Source: DASUPK01 sp963743575 (lineage in GTDB: Bacteria > Actinomycetota > Thermoleophilia > Solirubrobacterales > 70-9). Taken from it: 64,000 nucleotides of DNA. Below the pieces are notes generated by a model. The model ran no database searches. It worked only from the letters and a program-made list of their open reading frames with translations, and was not told the origin of the DNA. Made by a program: the position numbers and the translations under genes. The stretch spans positions 558,001 to 622,000 of the forward strand of contig CAVUQC010000007.1 of NCBI GenBank assembly GCA_963743575.1, in the 5' to 3' direction. Below are positions 42,527 through 51,858 of this stretch, piece after piece. Position 1 is the stretch's first letter; each line of letters begins with the position of its first letter.

Positions 42527-43048
42527 CTAGATCTTCTTGACCTGGTCGTAGTTGACCTCGACCGGGGTCTCCCGGCCGAAGATCGAGACCAGGACCTTGA
42601 GCTTGGCGGCGTCCTCGTTGATCTCGGCGATCTCGCCGGAGAAGTCAGCGAGCGGCCCGGAGATCACCTTGACGGATTCGCCGATTGAGAACTGCGCTCG
42701 GGTCCGGGGGCGCTCGGCCGTCTCGCGGTGGAGCAAGCGGTCGACCTCGACCTTGGACAGCGGGATCGGCTTGTTGCGCGATCCAACGAAGCCGGTCACG
42801 CCGGGGGTGTTCTTGACGAGGCCCCAGGCGTCGTCGGTCATCTCCATGTTGACCAGCACGTAGCCGGGCATGGTGCGCTTCTCGGACTGGACCTTCTGGC
42901 CGTCCTTCATCTCCGAGATCTGCTCGGTGGGGACGACAACCTGGCGCACGTTGCGCTCCTGGCCCATGGTGTGGACCCGGTGCTCGAGGTTCTGCTTGAC
43001 CTTGTTCTCGTGCCCGGAATAGGTGTTGATCACGTACCAGCGAAACAT
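42527..43048 (-). CDS. nusG: Transcription elongation factor NusG
   Basis: A 173-residue NusG: MFRWYVINTYSGHENKVKQN (NGN domain), TPGVTGFVGSRNKPIPLS and the KOW domain around VISGPLADFSGEIAEINED. No actinobacterial N-terminal acidic extension is present. It links RNA polymerase to Rho or to ribosomal S10. Confidence 0.97.
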   Translation of the reverse strand: MFRWYVINTYSGHENKVKQNLEHRVHTMGQERNVRQVVVPTEQISEMKDGQKVQSEKRTMPGYVLVNMEMTDDAWGLVKNTPGVTGFVGSRNKPIPLSKVEVDRLLHRETAERPRTRAQFSIGESVKVISGPLADFSGEIAEINEDAAKLKVLVSIFGRETPVEVNYDQVKKI

Positions 43049-43071
43049 TCAGTCGGTCTCCCTCGGCTCGT

Positions 43072-43719
43072 TCAGAGCAGTTGCTTGACGAACCAGTTGA
43101 AGGCGGCGTCGAGAGCGCCAAGATAGGCGGCCATCACCGCCACGAAGATGAAGGTCACGGCCGAGGCTTGGACCAGGGTGTCGCGGTCCGGCCACTGCAC
43201 GCGCTTGAGCTCGGCCCAGCAGGAAAGCAGGAAACCGAGGATCGGGCCGCGACGCTTCTCGGCCTTCTCGGACTGGCCCTTCTGAAGCTCCTTGTTGCGA
43301 CTCTTACGGCGCTCCTCCTTCTCGCGCTGGCGGCGATCCCGGCGGCTCTCCTTCGGCTCGGCCGCGGCCGCACCGTCCTTGGTTCGGCCGACGTCCGCAC
43401 GGGAGGGGGCCGGAGCCTCGACCTCGGTCTCCGGCTGCACGGGGGCGGGAACCACTCCCGGGACGGGTGAGCCGCCGCCCTGGACCTCGTCCCGAACCTC
43501 GGGATCGACCGTGTGCTCGCCGTAGTCCTCGGTGCGGGCACCGGTCTCGATCACCGCCTCGGCCTCGGCCACCTCGCCGGAGACGCCCTCGCGGGTCGCC
43601 TCCTGGGCACGGGCCTCGCCCTCGCGCTCGGCGTCATCGCGGTTCGGCTGCTGGCCGCGTTCCTCGGCCTGTTGGCGGCGTCGCCGCTCGGCCTTTCGCT
43701 GTGCCCTCGTCTTGGCCAT
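43072..43719 (-). CDS. secE: Preprotein translocase subunit SecE with long charged N-terminus
   Basis: A 215-residue SecE. The functional part is the last ~60 residues: amphipathic FLLSCWAELKRVQWPDRDTL and the single TM VTFIFVAVMAAYLGALDA. The first ~155 residues are unusual: strongly charged, Glu/Arg/Gln-rich (QRKAERRRRQQAEERGQQPN; RRDRRQREKEERRKSRNKEL) with a Pro/Val/Ala-rich middle. Many actinobacterial SecE have some extension, but not usually this long. It starts 9 bp after rpmG. Confidence 0.92.
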   Translation of the reverse strand: MAKTRAQRKAERRRRQQAEERGQQPNRDDAEREGEARAQEATREGVSGEVAEAEAVIETGARTEDYGEHTVDPEVRDEVQGGGSPVPGVVPAPVQPETEVEAPAPSRADVGRTKDGAAAAEPKESRRDRRQREKEERRKSRNKELQKGQSEKAEKRRGPILGFLLSCWAELKRVQWPDRDTLVQASAVTFIFVAVMAAYLGALDAAFNWFVKQLL

Positions 43720-43728
43720 CTGGACGGG

Positions 43729-43890
43729 CTAGCGGGTTTCCTTATGCGGAGTGTGCCTGCCGCACCATCGGCAGAACTTCCGGATCTCGATCCGGTCCGG
43801 CGTGTTGCGCCGCGACTTGTTCGTCTCGTAGTTGCGGCGCTTGCACTCCTCACACGCGAGCGTCACGCCGATTCGCACATCAGAGGCCAT
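43729..43890 (-). CDS. rpmG: 50S ribosomal protein L33
   Basis: A 53-residue L33: MASDVRIGVTLACEECKRRN, YETNKSRRNTPDRIEIRKFC and RWCGRHTPHKETR. Four cysteines (C13, C16, C40, C43) make it the zinc-binding version. It precedes secE directly, the normal place; the tRNA-Trp gene often found near it is absent. Confidence 0.95.
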   Translation of the reverse strand: MASDVRIGVTLACEECKRRNYETNKSRRNTPDRIEIRKFCRWCGRHTPHKETR

Positions 43891-43919
43891 GTTTCCTCAA
43901 CTTCATTCGCGGCCGGACA

Positions 43920-43949
43920 GAAAAAAACCCCCGGCCCCAGGCCCGAGGT
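43920..43949 (-). terminator. Intrinsic terminator upstream of rpmG
   Basis: On the minus strand CCTCGGGCC-TGG-GGCCGGGGG pairs eight of nine positions and is followed by seven T residues. It ends about 30 bases before the rpmG ATG. It either ends transcripts from the beta-helix gene upstream or acts as a leader attenuator of the rpmG-secE-nusG operon. Confidence 0.7.
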
Positions 43950-43965
43950 ACGCCAACAGAATAGC

Positions 43966-43996
43966 GACGCCGAGCCCTTTTGTAGGGCCCGGCGTC
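43966..43996 (-). terminator. Terminator hairpin after the beta-helix gene
   Basis: GACGCCG and CGGCGTC (seven pairs), one mismatch, then GCCCT and AGGGC (five pairs) around a short loop, 38 bases beyond the stop of the gene ending at 44034. A strong hairpin without a T-run, with a second terminator directly following. Confidence 0.65.
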
Positions 43997-44033
43997 GAGT
44001 GCGGTCACTGACGGGCTCAGCTGCCCGTCTTGG

Positions 44034-46400
44034 TCACTTCTTCTTCCTCTTGCACTTCTTCGCGACGACCGCCTTCTTGGACTTCTTCTTCTTCTTCTTG
44101 CACTTCTTGGATTTCCCGACCGCTCCGGCGACACCGCCGGACTGGCCCTGTTGACCCTGTTGGCCCTGCGGCGGGGTGGCGATGGTCACCGGCGTCGCGA
44201 CGGTCTGGCTGTCCAACGTCGCGCTCGCATTCGTGGTGCCGGTGGTCGCGCCCGCGCTCAGCACCGAACCCGCCGCGCCACTGACGGTCGCTGCACTCGC
44301 CGGGCTGACCGTGCCCAGCGGCGCCGCGCCGAATGCGACCGACGTGCCGTCGGGGAATCCGGTCCCGGCGACTGCGCCCGCCGAGTTGTGGGTCAGGTCG
44401 GCGGTGAGCTGGGACTGCCCCGTGCCGGCGAAGATGGTGCTCGGCACAGCGGAGATGCCCAGCACCAGGCGGGGTGAGGTTGTGATCTGGCCGGCGAAGG
44501 CGCCGCCGACGGAATCGCAACCGGGGTTACCCGGACCGGCGTTGCATCCCCACCAGTTGTTGGTGGCGTCAACCGGGAGGCTGCTGCCGGACTCGATGCC
44601 CGCGGTGGTGTTGCCCGCGATCGAGTTCCCATGGACCTCGAGGCGACTGGTGATCGCATCTGAGTCCGCAAACAGCCCGCGTGTATTCGCGTTGAGCACA
44701 TTGCCCGTGACGGTGAGATTGTCGTTCGGATCGCCCGAGTGGAACAGGGTGGTGAGGCGAATCGCGCTCGTCGCTCCACTGATCCGGTTGCCCGAGATCA
44801 GGGTGTTGTCGTTGCTGCCGCCGAAGAAGATGGCGGAGGCACCGTTGTTCGTCACCGTGTTGTCAGTGACCCGGGCTCCATCGGTGTTGTCCAACACCAC
44901 GAAGTTGCCGGACCCGTTCACGTCCTGGTTGTTCTTGACCACGACGCCGGTATGGGGGTCGACACCCGTCGAGATGAAATGAACCGCATAGCCATTCGGG
45001 CCGGCGATGTTCACGAACCGGTTCGAGGAGACGGTGACGCCGTCGATATGGGGGGCGGTGTTCGCCTCGAACCCGATGTCCGAGTTCTCCACCCGGTTCT
45101 GGAACAGGGTGCTGTCCTGATAGCTCCCATTGATGGCATAGGTGTCGCCGGAAATGATGTTGTCCTGGAACAGATGGTTGCTGCCGGCGAACGTGCCGAT
45201 CCCGGCCGAGCTGCCGCTGTGCGTGAGCGTGAACCCGTCGATCGTGTCGGCGGTCGCGCCGCCGTTGATCGTGAACGGATTGGCGCTGCCACCGGCTACG
45301 AGGCTCTCCGATGCTGCCGGGACGCTCCGCGTCCGCGCATCGACACCGGCCTGGGCGCCCTTCAGCGTGAGCGACTTATTGATCGTCACGTTCTCGGGGT
45401 AGTTGCCCGCACAGACCAGGATCGTCGAACCCGCCACGGACGCGTTGACGGCGTCGTGGATGGTCGAGAAGTCCGGGTTCGCGCAATCGGCCCCGGCCGG
45501 TCCGGGACCCGAGGTGTTGTCGTTCACGATCACATCGCCGGTGGCCGACGCCGAGATCCGGAACGACGGCTGGAAGCCCGTCCAGCAGCCCGAATCCAGG
45601 CGGAACGTCCCGGTGCCGCCGCTCCCCCCGTCGCAGTAGAAGCCGCTCGAGGTCGAGTTCGAGTACGCGTCGTCCGGAACCGGGAACGACCCGGTGCTCG
45701 GACCGGCATTGAGATCGCCGATGTTGAGCGCGTCGTAACCGCAGCCACCCGACTCGGTGAAGCAGGGTGCCGACTCCCCGATCGGGCTCGGCCCGAAGTG
45801 AGTCGTGTTGTAGACGAGCGACACGATCACGTTGTTCGGCAGGGTCACCCCCTGGCCGGCGAGGTTGAAGGTGATCGGAGCCCCGAGGCCGTTGACGCAG
45901 GCGGTCCCGTCGAACCACTTGCCGGCATCAGCGCCCGTGCAGTTCACGTTGTCGGCGGATGGCCGGTACGGGATCTGGAAGGTCTGGGTGACCGACTTGA
46001 TCAGGCTGCCCACCGAGTTGCTCGGGCCGACGTTGTAGAGGTTGAGGGTGATCGGGACCGAGAAGTTCGCGCCCGAGCTCGTCGAGCAATCGTTTGTGTT
46101 CCAGCTGCCGTTCTCGCATCCCCAGCTGCTCATCAAGGCGGTGACCTTGGGGTTCTGTCGGGCGGTTCCCGCGAGCTGAACCTGGCCTCCGAGCTCCCTC
46201 AGCGAATTTGCCTCGAACCCCGTGCTGGGCACGTTCGAGGGCTGCGGAGTTGCGATGTTGTCGTAGACGACGGCCGCGCTCGCAGCCGCCGATGACGCCA
46301 AAACCGCCCCAACGGCCAGAACGAGGATCGTCGCCACCTTCGGCAGCGACTTGAAAGCCGAGTGCCCCTGCTCGGCACGGACTGCGTGACACGAAACCAT
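44034..46400 (-). CDS. Secreted right-handed beta-helix protein with lysine-rich tail
   Basis: A 788-residue exported protein. The ATG at 46400 has GGAGG four bases before it. After a signal peptide (VATILVLAVGAVLASSAAAS) comes a beta-sandwich-like region (~40-290), then a parallel beta-helix (~300-620) with Asn-rich coils such as NHLFQDNIISGDTYAINGSY and SNDNTLISGNRISG; an Ala/Gly/Thr-rich segment leads to a C-terminal tail of mostly lysine (KSKKCKKKKKKSKKAVVAKK). No catalytic triad was identified; a surface or adhesive function is possible. A promoter lies just upstream. Confidence 0.75.
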   Translation of the reverse strand: MVSCHAVRAEQGHSAFKSLPKVATILVLAVGAVLASSAAASAAVVYDNIATPQPSNVPSTGFEANSLRELGGQVQLAGTARQNPKVTALMSSWGCENGSWNTNDCSTSSGANFSVPITLNLYNVGPSNSVGSLIKSVTQTFQIPYRPSADNVNCTGADAGKWFDGTACVNGLGAPITFNLAGQGVTLPNNVIVSLVYNTTHFGPSPIGESAPCFTESGGCGYDALNIGDLNAGPSTGSFPVPDDAYSNSTSSGFYCDGGSGGTGTFRLDSGCWTGFQPSFRISASATGDVIVNDNTSGPGPAGADCANPDFSTIHDAVNASVAGSTILVCAGNYPENVTINKSLTLKGAQAGVDARTRSVPAASESLVAGGSANPFTINGGATADTIDGFTLTHSGSSAGIGTFAGSNHLFQDNIISGDTYAINGSYQDSTLFQNRVENSDIGFEANTAPHIDGVTVSSNRFVNIAGPNGYAVHFISTGVDPHTGVVVKNNQDVNGSGNFVVLDNTDGARVTDNTVTNNGASAIFFGGSNDNTLISGNRISGATSAIRLTTLFHSGDPNDNLTVTGNVLNANTRGLFADSDAITSRLEVHGNSIAGNTTAGIESGSSLPVDATNNWWGCNAGPGNPGCDSVGGAFAGQITTSPRLVLGISAVPSTIFAGTGQSQLTADLTHNSAGAVAGTGFPDGTSVAFGAAPLGTVSPASAATVSGAAGSVLSAGATTGTTNASATLDSQTVATPVTIATPPQGQQGQQGQSGGVAGAVGKSKKCKKKKKKSKKAVVAKKCKRKKK

Positions 46401-46473
46401 TTTTCCTCCCTCGGCCACACAGCCGAGACGCCTGGGTCAGCTTCCGTGCACGACTATCCGTCCAAGTTCGGCG

Positions 46474-46502
46474 AACCTATACCCACTAATGCCTAGTGTC
46501 AA
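46474..46502 (-). promoter_or_regulatory. Promoter of the beta-helix gene
   Basis: A perfect TTGACA (46497-46502) is followed at 15 bases by TATAGG (46476-46481) or at 17 bases by TAGGTT (46474-46479). The start of transcription would be roughly 65 bases before the ATG at 46400. Confidence 0.5.
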
Positions 46503-46516
46503 CCCGTCGCGGGCGA

Positions 46517-46900
46517 CTACTGCGGCGGCTGTCCGGCGAATCCCGCCGCCCGCTGGTAGAGGTGGTAGAGCTTGAAGCCGCGGGCGAAGCTCTCCTTGCA
46601 GTAGCTGTTGAAGAGGTTGTAGGCCTGCTTGTCATCGAGGACCGACCCCGTGCCGTGGGGAGAGTTCGCGTTGTTGCCGACGACCTGGCCACTCGCGAAG
46701 TCCTTGAGCTGCTGGATCGTCCCGAGGCGCTGCTCGGTGTTGGCCTGGTTCCAGTCGTTGCAGTCGGCGAGTGCGATCGGCTGGCCGACATTGGGTCCGA
46801 CGTCGATCTGGGGCTGGGTGTTCGGGCCGCCGCCGCAGCCGGCGACGGCCAAAACCACAACGAAGAGAATCACCGTGAGGGCACGGCACGGCATGGTCAT
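46517..46900 (-). CDS. Small lipoprotein, function unknown
   Basis: A 127-residue predicted lipoprotein: signal LTVILFVVVLAVAGC with lipobox VAGC, Cys22 being the lipidated residue. The mature part begins GGGPNTQPQIDVG and has two further cysteines (in ADCNDWNQ and NSYCKESF) that could form a disulfide, and a helical C-terminal half. An ATG at codon 3 is an alternative start. It begins nine bases after the stop of the next beta-helix gene, so the two form an operon. Confidence 0.75.
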   Translation of the reverse strand: MTMPCRALTVILFVVVLAVAGCGGGPNTQPQIDVGPNVGQPIALADCNDWNQANTEQRLGTIQQLKDFASGQVVGNNANSPHGTGSVLDDKQAYNLFNSYCKESFARGFKLYHLYQRAAGFAGQPPQ

Positions 46901-46909
46901 GACCTGAGC

Positions 46910-48871
46910 CTACGGCTTGGGCGGCGTGGTGAACCAGTTGCAACTCGGCGCATTCGAGCTGCAGCTGAGGAGCTCCGTCGCGTGCGTGGTGTTGCCGACG
47001 AGGGGGCTGTTGCTGCAGTCGGAGGGAAGGTTGTTCGGCGAGGGCGCGCTCGGGGATGGGTCGCCCGTGACGCTCGAAGCAGTGCCGTCCTTACCGGTGT
47101 TGTCGTGCCAGCAGTTGCCGCTGTTGTAGGTCGGGTCGACGATGATGCCCCCCTGATCCCACCAGAAGTCGACGCCGTTCGGGGAGGACGCCCCGTTCGG
47201 GGCCTGACCCATCTTGTTCCCGTAGAACTGGTTGCGGTACGACGTCGCCGAGCTGCTGTGGTTGGTCGGCGGCACGTTGTTGCATCCCGCGACCTGGTTG
47301 GACGGGTCACCGCAGACGAAGGCGTCGGGGACCGCGAAGAGCATCACGCCGCGGCGCCAGTTGTCCCAGAAGTGGTTGTTGCGGACGACGTTCGCGTTTC
47401 CGCCCGCGATCCACAGGCCGGTTCCGACCGGAACAGGCTCCGTGGGAGTGACGTCGGAGCAGTTGCCTCCGGGCGAATCCGTCGACTGACCGGGCGTCGC
47501 CGGGCCGGGGCTCTGACCCGGTCCGCACGGCGGCAGGTAGGCGTTGAAGTTGTTCGAATAGAAGTTGTTGTTCTCGATCAGGTCCGAGTCCTGCGGGAAC
47601 CCCGGATGTCCCGGCGCTGTGAAGACGTCCGTGGACCAACCCTCAGTGTTGTCATAGAAGTTGTTGTTGTGGAGCCAGACCGAGTTCCCGTCCGTTCCCG
47701 AGTAGCCGAGCAGGTTGTGATGCGAGTCGCAGTTTCGGATCTCGGTTCCGTACCTGCGCTCGCCGGCCGGCACGGCCTCACCCAGGTCGGCGGCGGCGCC
47801 GGGATAGATCCCGGAGTCGCCAGTGCCGTATGCGTCGCAGTTCTCGATCAGCGAGTGATCAGCGACGAAGGTGAGGATCCCGTACTCCCCGGCGTACGCC
47901 ATGATCAGCCGGTTGAAGTGAGAGCCGTCGGTCTCGATCGAGTAGACGTCGTGCTCCTTCGCATGCCGCACCTTGACGTTGTCCAGGACGAAGCCGTCGG
48001 CCCGATCAGCGCGAATCCCGACGTCCTTGACCGACCCGTTCGGCGGGCCGTCTCCGGATGCGGTGTTCCCCGCGTCGATGGTGACCGCGTCGGGCGAGGC
48101 GCCCGTCCCCTGGATCTGAAGGTTGCAGCGAATGCAGGCACCCGCGTCGGGGATGATGTGGCGGTCGAGACTGGGCGGCTGTGGCACCGGCGTATTGGTG
48201 AGCTGGCGGCCCAGGACCGCGATCAGGTTCTGGTCATTCGGGCAGTGCCACTGATAGGAGTAGGAGACGGCGCCGGCCTGGTTCTTGTCGTTGGTGATCT
48301 TGTACTGATTGCAGGCGGCGTCGTTCGTCGGCTTGGCCCGCGACTTCGGCTCGGTGTAGAGCCCGGGCATGATCTCGACCCGGTCGTTGTTGTGGGCTGC
48401 GGTGACCGCATCCTGGATCGAGGTGTACTTGCACTGGCGGAGCAGCTTGATGTTGAACTTCCGCAGCTTCTTCGCCTTCTTCTTCTTGATCTTGATCGCC
48501 GGTTGCGAAGCCTGGATCGTGTAGCCCTTCTTCTGCGCCTGCTTCAGGTCCTTGTTCAGGGCCTTGATCGACTTGTTCTTCGAAAGCTGCTTGGGGGTGC
48601 CGTGCTTCTTCAGCTTCTTGCTCGGCATCTGGGCGCAGACGACTCGCGTCTTGCCCGGCTTCTTCTTGTCGAGGGCGCTGAAGACCTTGCGGACCGCTGG
48701 GACCGCTCCGCCGGCAGCGGGCTTGACCGAGGTGTCGGGACCGGGATCGGGCCAGTAGGAGGCGCGCTCGATGTGGGCGAATGCGAACGACGGCACCAGG
48801 ACGGCGACGAGCGCGACTGCGAGCGCGACGAACACGTTCCTACGGCGGTGTGATGCCTTCCCGGCTTCCAT
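46910..48871 (-). CDS. Secreted beta-helix protein with lysine-rich N-terminal domain
   Basis: A 653-residue exported protein. The ATG at 48871 follows GGAGAGG; signal peptide VFVALAVALVAVLVPSFAFA. Residues ~60-150 are lysine rich (DKKKPGKTRV, KIKKKKAKKLRKFNIKLL), followed by a pectate-lyase-like beta-helix (~150-600) with SIQDAVTAAHNNDRVEIMPG, HDVYSIETDG and Asn-rich turns (NSVWLHNNNFYDNTEG). Cys pairs are frequent in the C-terminal third. Activity is unknown; co-transcribed with the lipoprotein. Confidence 0.75.
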   Translation of the reverse strand: MEAGKASHRRRNVFVALAVALVAVLVPSFAFAHIERASYWPDPGPDTSVKPAAGGAVPAVRKVFSALDKKKPGKTRVVCAQMPSKKLKKHGTPKQLSKNKSIKALNKDLKQAQKKGYTIQASQPAIKIKKKKAKKLRKFNIKLLRQCKYTSIQDAVTAAHNNDRVEIMPGLYTEPKSRAKPTNDAACNQYKITNDKNQAGAVSYSYQWHCPNDQNLIAVLGRQLTNTPVPQPPSLDRHIIPDAGACIRCNLQIQGTGASPDAVTIDAGNTASGDGPPNGSVKDVGIRADRADGFVLDNVKVRHAKEHDVYSIETDGSHFNRLIMAYAGEYGILTFVADHSLIENCDAYGTGDSGIYPGAAADLGEAVPAGERRYGTEIRNCDSHHNLLGYSGTDGNSVWLHNNNFYDNTEGWSTDVFTAPGHPGFPQDSDLIENNNFYSNNFNAYLPPCGPGQSPGPATPGQSTDSPGGNCSDVTPTEPVPVGTGLWIAGGNANVVRNNHFWDNWRRGVMLFAVPDAFVCGDPSNQVAGCNNVPPTNHSSSATSYRNQFYGNKMGQAPNGASSPNGVDFWWDQGGIIVDPTYNSGNCWHDNTGKDGTASSVTGDPSPSAPSPNNLPSDCSNSPLVGNTTHATELLSCSSNAPSCNWFTTPPKP

Positions 48872-48967
48872 CAATCCCTCTCCTATCCCTTTGATCCCTC
48901 CCCAGAGGGCATCTAATCAAATGTTGCCGAGCGGTGAAACCCACCCCCGCCGGAGGAGTTGCGGTTC

Positions 48968-50590
48968 TCAGGCGACTTGCTGCGGAGTCGTGGAGCCGCT
49001 CGCCAGGGCGAACTTCCCGATGCTCGACGCCTGTCCACCATCGCGGCTCTGCGTCTGCACCTTCTTGAACTCGCAGGTCGCCTGGCTCGGTGAGACCTCA
49101 AGGACCGAGTATCCGCGGTCGGTCAGATCCGAGAACGAGATGTGGTGGTCGAGGGCCTTGATCAGCGCCTGAATCGTCGAGGCAGGGATACCGGTCTCCT
49201 CCGGGAGCCCGAGCGAGGTGGTGGAGCCGCCGACAAACTCGCCGCACACGGGGGTTCCGGTATCGCTGCCGTCGGTGGTCGCGGTGCCGACGAAGAAGTT
49301 GTGAATGTCGCCGGTCAGGGGGAGCAGGTTCTTGACGTTGTTGGCGAGCGCGAAATCGAGCAGCTCCTTGCGCTCGGCCGCGTAGCCGTCCCACTGGTCG
49401 TTGTTGGCTCCGTTTTGGGGCCCGTTCTGGAAACCCATCAGCATCACCTCGTTGGCCCAGAGCTTCCATGCCTGCGGCGATCCGGCGAGCGTCTGCTTGA
49501 ACCACGCCTTCTGCTTCGCGCCCAGCATGGTTCGATTCGGGTTCTGCTGATCGGGACAGGGGACGAGCTGGGCGTCGTCGCACGGCTGTTGGTCCCGATA
49601 CTGGCGCTCGTCGGTGAGGATTAGGTCGACCAGCTTGCCGATGCGGACGTGCTCGTAGATGCGGTCCCGGTCTCCATCCCACCGAAGCCTCGGCATGTAG
49701 TTGAAGAAGGCCTGATAGCCGTTGGCGCGGCGCTCCTGGATCGAGACTCGGCGGGGCAGGCCGTTGTTGGTCAGGCCCGGCTGAGCGTGGGAGCTGGCGA
49801 GCCCGTCTGCGTAGTTGTCCTCGACCTCGTGGTCATCCCAGACCGAGACGAAGTTGTGTGCCGCGTGCATCGCCTGCAGGTCGGGGTCGCCCTTGTAGAG
49901 CCGGTACTTCTGCCGGTACTCCGGCAGGAACTCCACGTTCGCGTCGTGGTTGAACCCGCTGGTGTCCTTGCGCGGGCCGTCGTAGTAGTGAGACTCGTAG
50001 ATGTAGTCGCCGAGATGCAGGACGAGGTCGATGTCTCGCTCCTTCGCGATCGCGGCGTGAGCGTTGAAGAAGCCGGCCTCGAAGCTCTGACAGGAGAGGA
50101 ACGCGATCCTGAGCGGCTGGTTCGAGTTATGGGGCGGCGCCGTGCGGAAGCGGCCGACCGGCGATCCCTTGTCCTTGGTGTGGAACCGGTAGAAGTACTC
50201 CCGCGAGGGCTCAAGGTGGCGAACGCGCGTCCGGGCAGTGAAGTCGCGCTCTTTCCGAGCGGTCACCGTCTTCTCCAGGACGACGTTCTTGAAGTTGGCG
50301 TCCTTGGCGACCTGGAGCTTCAGCCGTGAAGTTCGCTTGACGCCTCCGAGCTGGGTCCAGAGGATGGTTCCCTTGGGATAAGGGAATCCCGAGGCGACTC
50401 CGAGCGGGAAGGTCCCGGACTTGGCGACCGGGATCCTGCGGTTGCGCGCCATCGCCGCGTAGTTGGGAAAAGCGGTGACCGCCGCCCCGGTGGCCAGCCC
50501 CGCGATCAGGAACTGCCGTCGTCCCAGCTTCGGCTCGGAATCCAGCGCCTCGATGTCGAAACGCTCGTCCTCAAAGATCTCCAAGTCCAT
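48968..50590 (-). CDS. phoD: Tat-exported PhoD-like phosphodiesterase/phosphatase (copy 1)
   Basis: A 540-residue protein with twin-arginine signal GRRQFLIAGLATGAAVTA (Arg24-Arg25). An N-terminal Fn3-like domain leads to the metallophosphatase: LVLHLGDYIYES, SVWDDHEVEDNYADG and LTGDIHNFFVGTA provide metal ligands as in PhoD enzymes (Ca/Fe). It probably releases phosphate from phosphodiesters such as teichoic acids. Paralogue of the gene at 51859-53484; an acyl-CoA dehydrogenase lies between. Confidence 0.88.
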   Translation of the reverse strand: MDLEIFEDERFDIEALDSEPKLGRRQFLIAGLATGAAVTAFPNYAAMARNRRIPVAKSGTFPLGVASGFPYPKGTILWTQLGGVKRTSRLKLQVAKDANFKNVVLEKTVTARKERDFTARTRVRHLEPSREYFYRFHTKDKGSPVGRFRTAPPHNSNQPLRIAFLSCQSFEAGFFNAHAAIAKERDIDLVLHLGDYIYESHYYDGPRKDTSGFNHDANVEFLPEYRQKYRLYKGDPDLQAMHAAHNFVSVWDDHEVEDNYADGLASSHAQPGLTNNGLPRRVSIQERRANGYQAFFNYMPRLRWDGDRDRIYEHVRIGKLVDLILTDERQYRDQQPCDDAQLVPCPDQQNPNRTMLGAKQKAWFKQTLAGSPQAWKLWANEVMLMGFQNGPQNGANNDQWDGYAAERKELLDFALANNVKNLLPLTGDIHNFFVGTATTDGSDTGTPVCGEFVGGSTTSLGLPEETGIPASTIQALIKALDHHISFSDLTDRGYSVLEVSPSQATCEFKKVQTQSRDGGQASSIGKFALASGSTTPQQVA

Positions 50591-50653
50591 CGCTCCTCCT
50601 CGGTCTCCCCGCGTGTGAGCCCTACTTAATCACTCACTCAGCCCTGAGGCGAT

Positions 50654-51796
50654 CTACAGACCGAGCGTCTTGGCGATGATGCCGCGCTGGATCTCCGAGG
50701 TGCCGCCATAGATGGTGGAGACCAGGGTCTGGCGGACGAGGCGCTCCATGTCGTACTCGGAGGAGTAGCCGTAGCCGCCCATCATCTGCATGCCCTCGAG
50801 CGTGACCCGCTTGGCGGTCTCGGTGACGAGGAGCTTCACCATCGATGCCTCCTTGGGGAGCATGCGGTCCTCGTCCTCGTCGACCATGCTCGCCACCCAG
50901 TAGGTCATCAGCTTGGCGGCCTCTAGATCGGTGGCGAGGTCGGCGAAGCGGTGCTGGAGTGCCTGGAAGGCGCCGATCGGGCGGCCGAACTGCTTGCGCT
51001 CCTTGCAGTAGGCGAGGGCGTCGTCGAAGGCGCGCTCCGCGACTCCGAGCTGAATCGCAGCGAGGATCAGGCGCTCGACGTTGAGGCCGGCCATCAGCTG
51101 GGTCCACCCCTGGTCGACCGTGCCGAGGACATTCTCCTCGCCGACCTCGACGTTCTCGTAGAAGATGGCGTTGGTCTCCCGGCCGCCCATCGTGTCGATC
51201 GGGTCCATCGTCATTCCCTCGGTGCCAACCGGGACGAAGATCATCGATAGGCCCTCATGCTTGTTCTCGCCCTTGGTGGTGCGGCAGACGGTGAGGACGT
51301 GGTCGGCGTTGCGGGCGTTGGAGATGAAGACCTTCTGCCCGTTGATGACGAAGCCGCCGTTGGAACGCTCCGCCCGGGTGGAGAGCGAGCCGACGTCGGA
51401 GCCGGACTCCGGCTCGGTCATCGCGATGGACTCGACCGAGCCCTTCGCGATGTTCCCGAGGAGCCGGTCCTTCTGTTCGGTCGTCCCGAAGCGCTTGACG
51501 GCGCCGGTGACGATCAGGGTGGTGCTGTACCCGCCGATGGGAGCCATGCCCTTGGAGGTCTCCTCCATGAACAGGCAGGCGTCGATCCAGCCGCCACCCG
51601 AGCCCCCGTGCTCCTCGGGGATGGTCAGGCCGAGCCAGCCGAGCTCGGCCATCCGGCGGTAGATGCCGTCGTTGTGCAGCTCCGTGTAGCCGCTCGTCAG
51701 CTGCTCGCGCTGTTCGGCGGTGCCGCACTCGCGCTTGCAGAAGTCGCGGATCGCGGCGACGAAGTCGCGCTGCTCGTCGGTGAGCTTGAAGTCCAA
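50654..51796 (-). CDS. Acyl-CoA dehydrogenase
   Basis: A 380-residue FAD-dependent dehydrogenase: N-terminal MDFKLTDEQRDFVAAIRDFC, MTEPESGSDVGSLSTRA (FAD-binding signature), and C-terminal MMGGYGYSSEYDMERLVRQT with YGGTSEIQRGIIAKTLG, where the Glu of TSE is the position of the catalytic base in many members. It should oxidise an acyl-CoA to the enoyl-CoA. The chain specificity is unknown; neighbours do not point to a pathway. Confidence 0.92.
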   Translation of the reverse strand: MDFKLTDEQRDFVAAIRDFCKRECGTAEQREQLTSGYTELHNDGIYRRMAELGWLGLTIPEEHGGSGGGWIDACLFMEETSKGMAPIGGYSTTLIVTGAVKRFGTTEQKDRLLGNIAKGSVESIAMTEPESGSDVGSLSTRAERSNGGFVINGQKVFISNARNADHVLTVCRTTKGENKHEGLSMIFVPVGTEGMTMDPIDTMGGRETNAIFYENVEVGEENVLGTVDQGWTQLMAGLNVERLILAAIQLGVAERAFDDALAYCKERKQFGRPIGAFQALQHRFADLATDLEAAKLMTYWVASMVDEDEDRMLPKEASMVKLLVTETAKRVTLEGMQMMGGYGYSSEYDMERLVRQTLVSTIYGGTSEIQRGIIAKTLGL

Positions 51797-51858
51797 GGCG
51801 GGGGCAGCCTAGCGATCGCCGGGCTGCGCCACCTCCGGGCCAGGGTGCGAAACCCGAA

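Noticed and set aside
43891..44033. Search for tRNA-Trp near rpmG-secE
   Set aside because: The interval contains only terminator hairpins; no cloverleaf or CCA-anticodon loop could be built.
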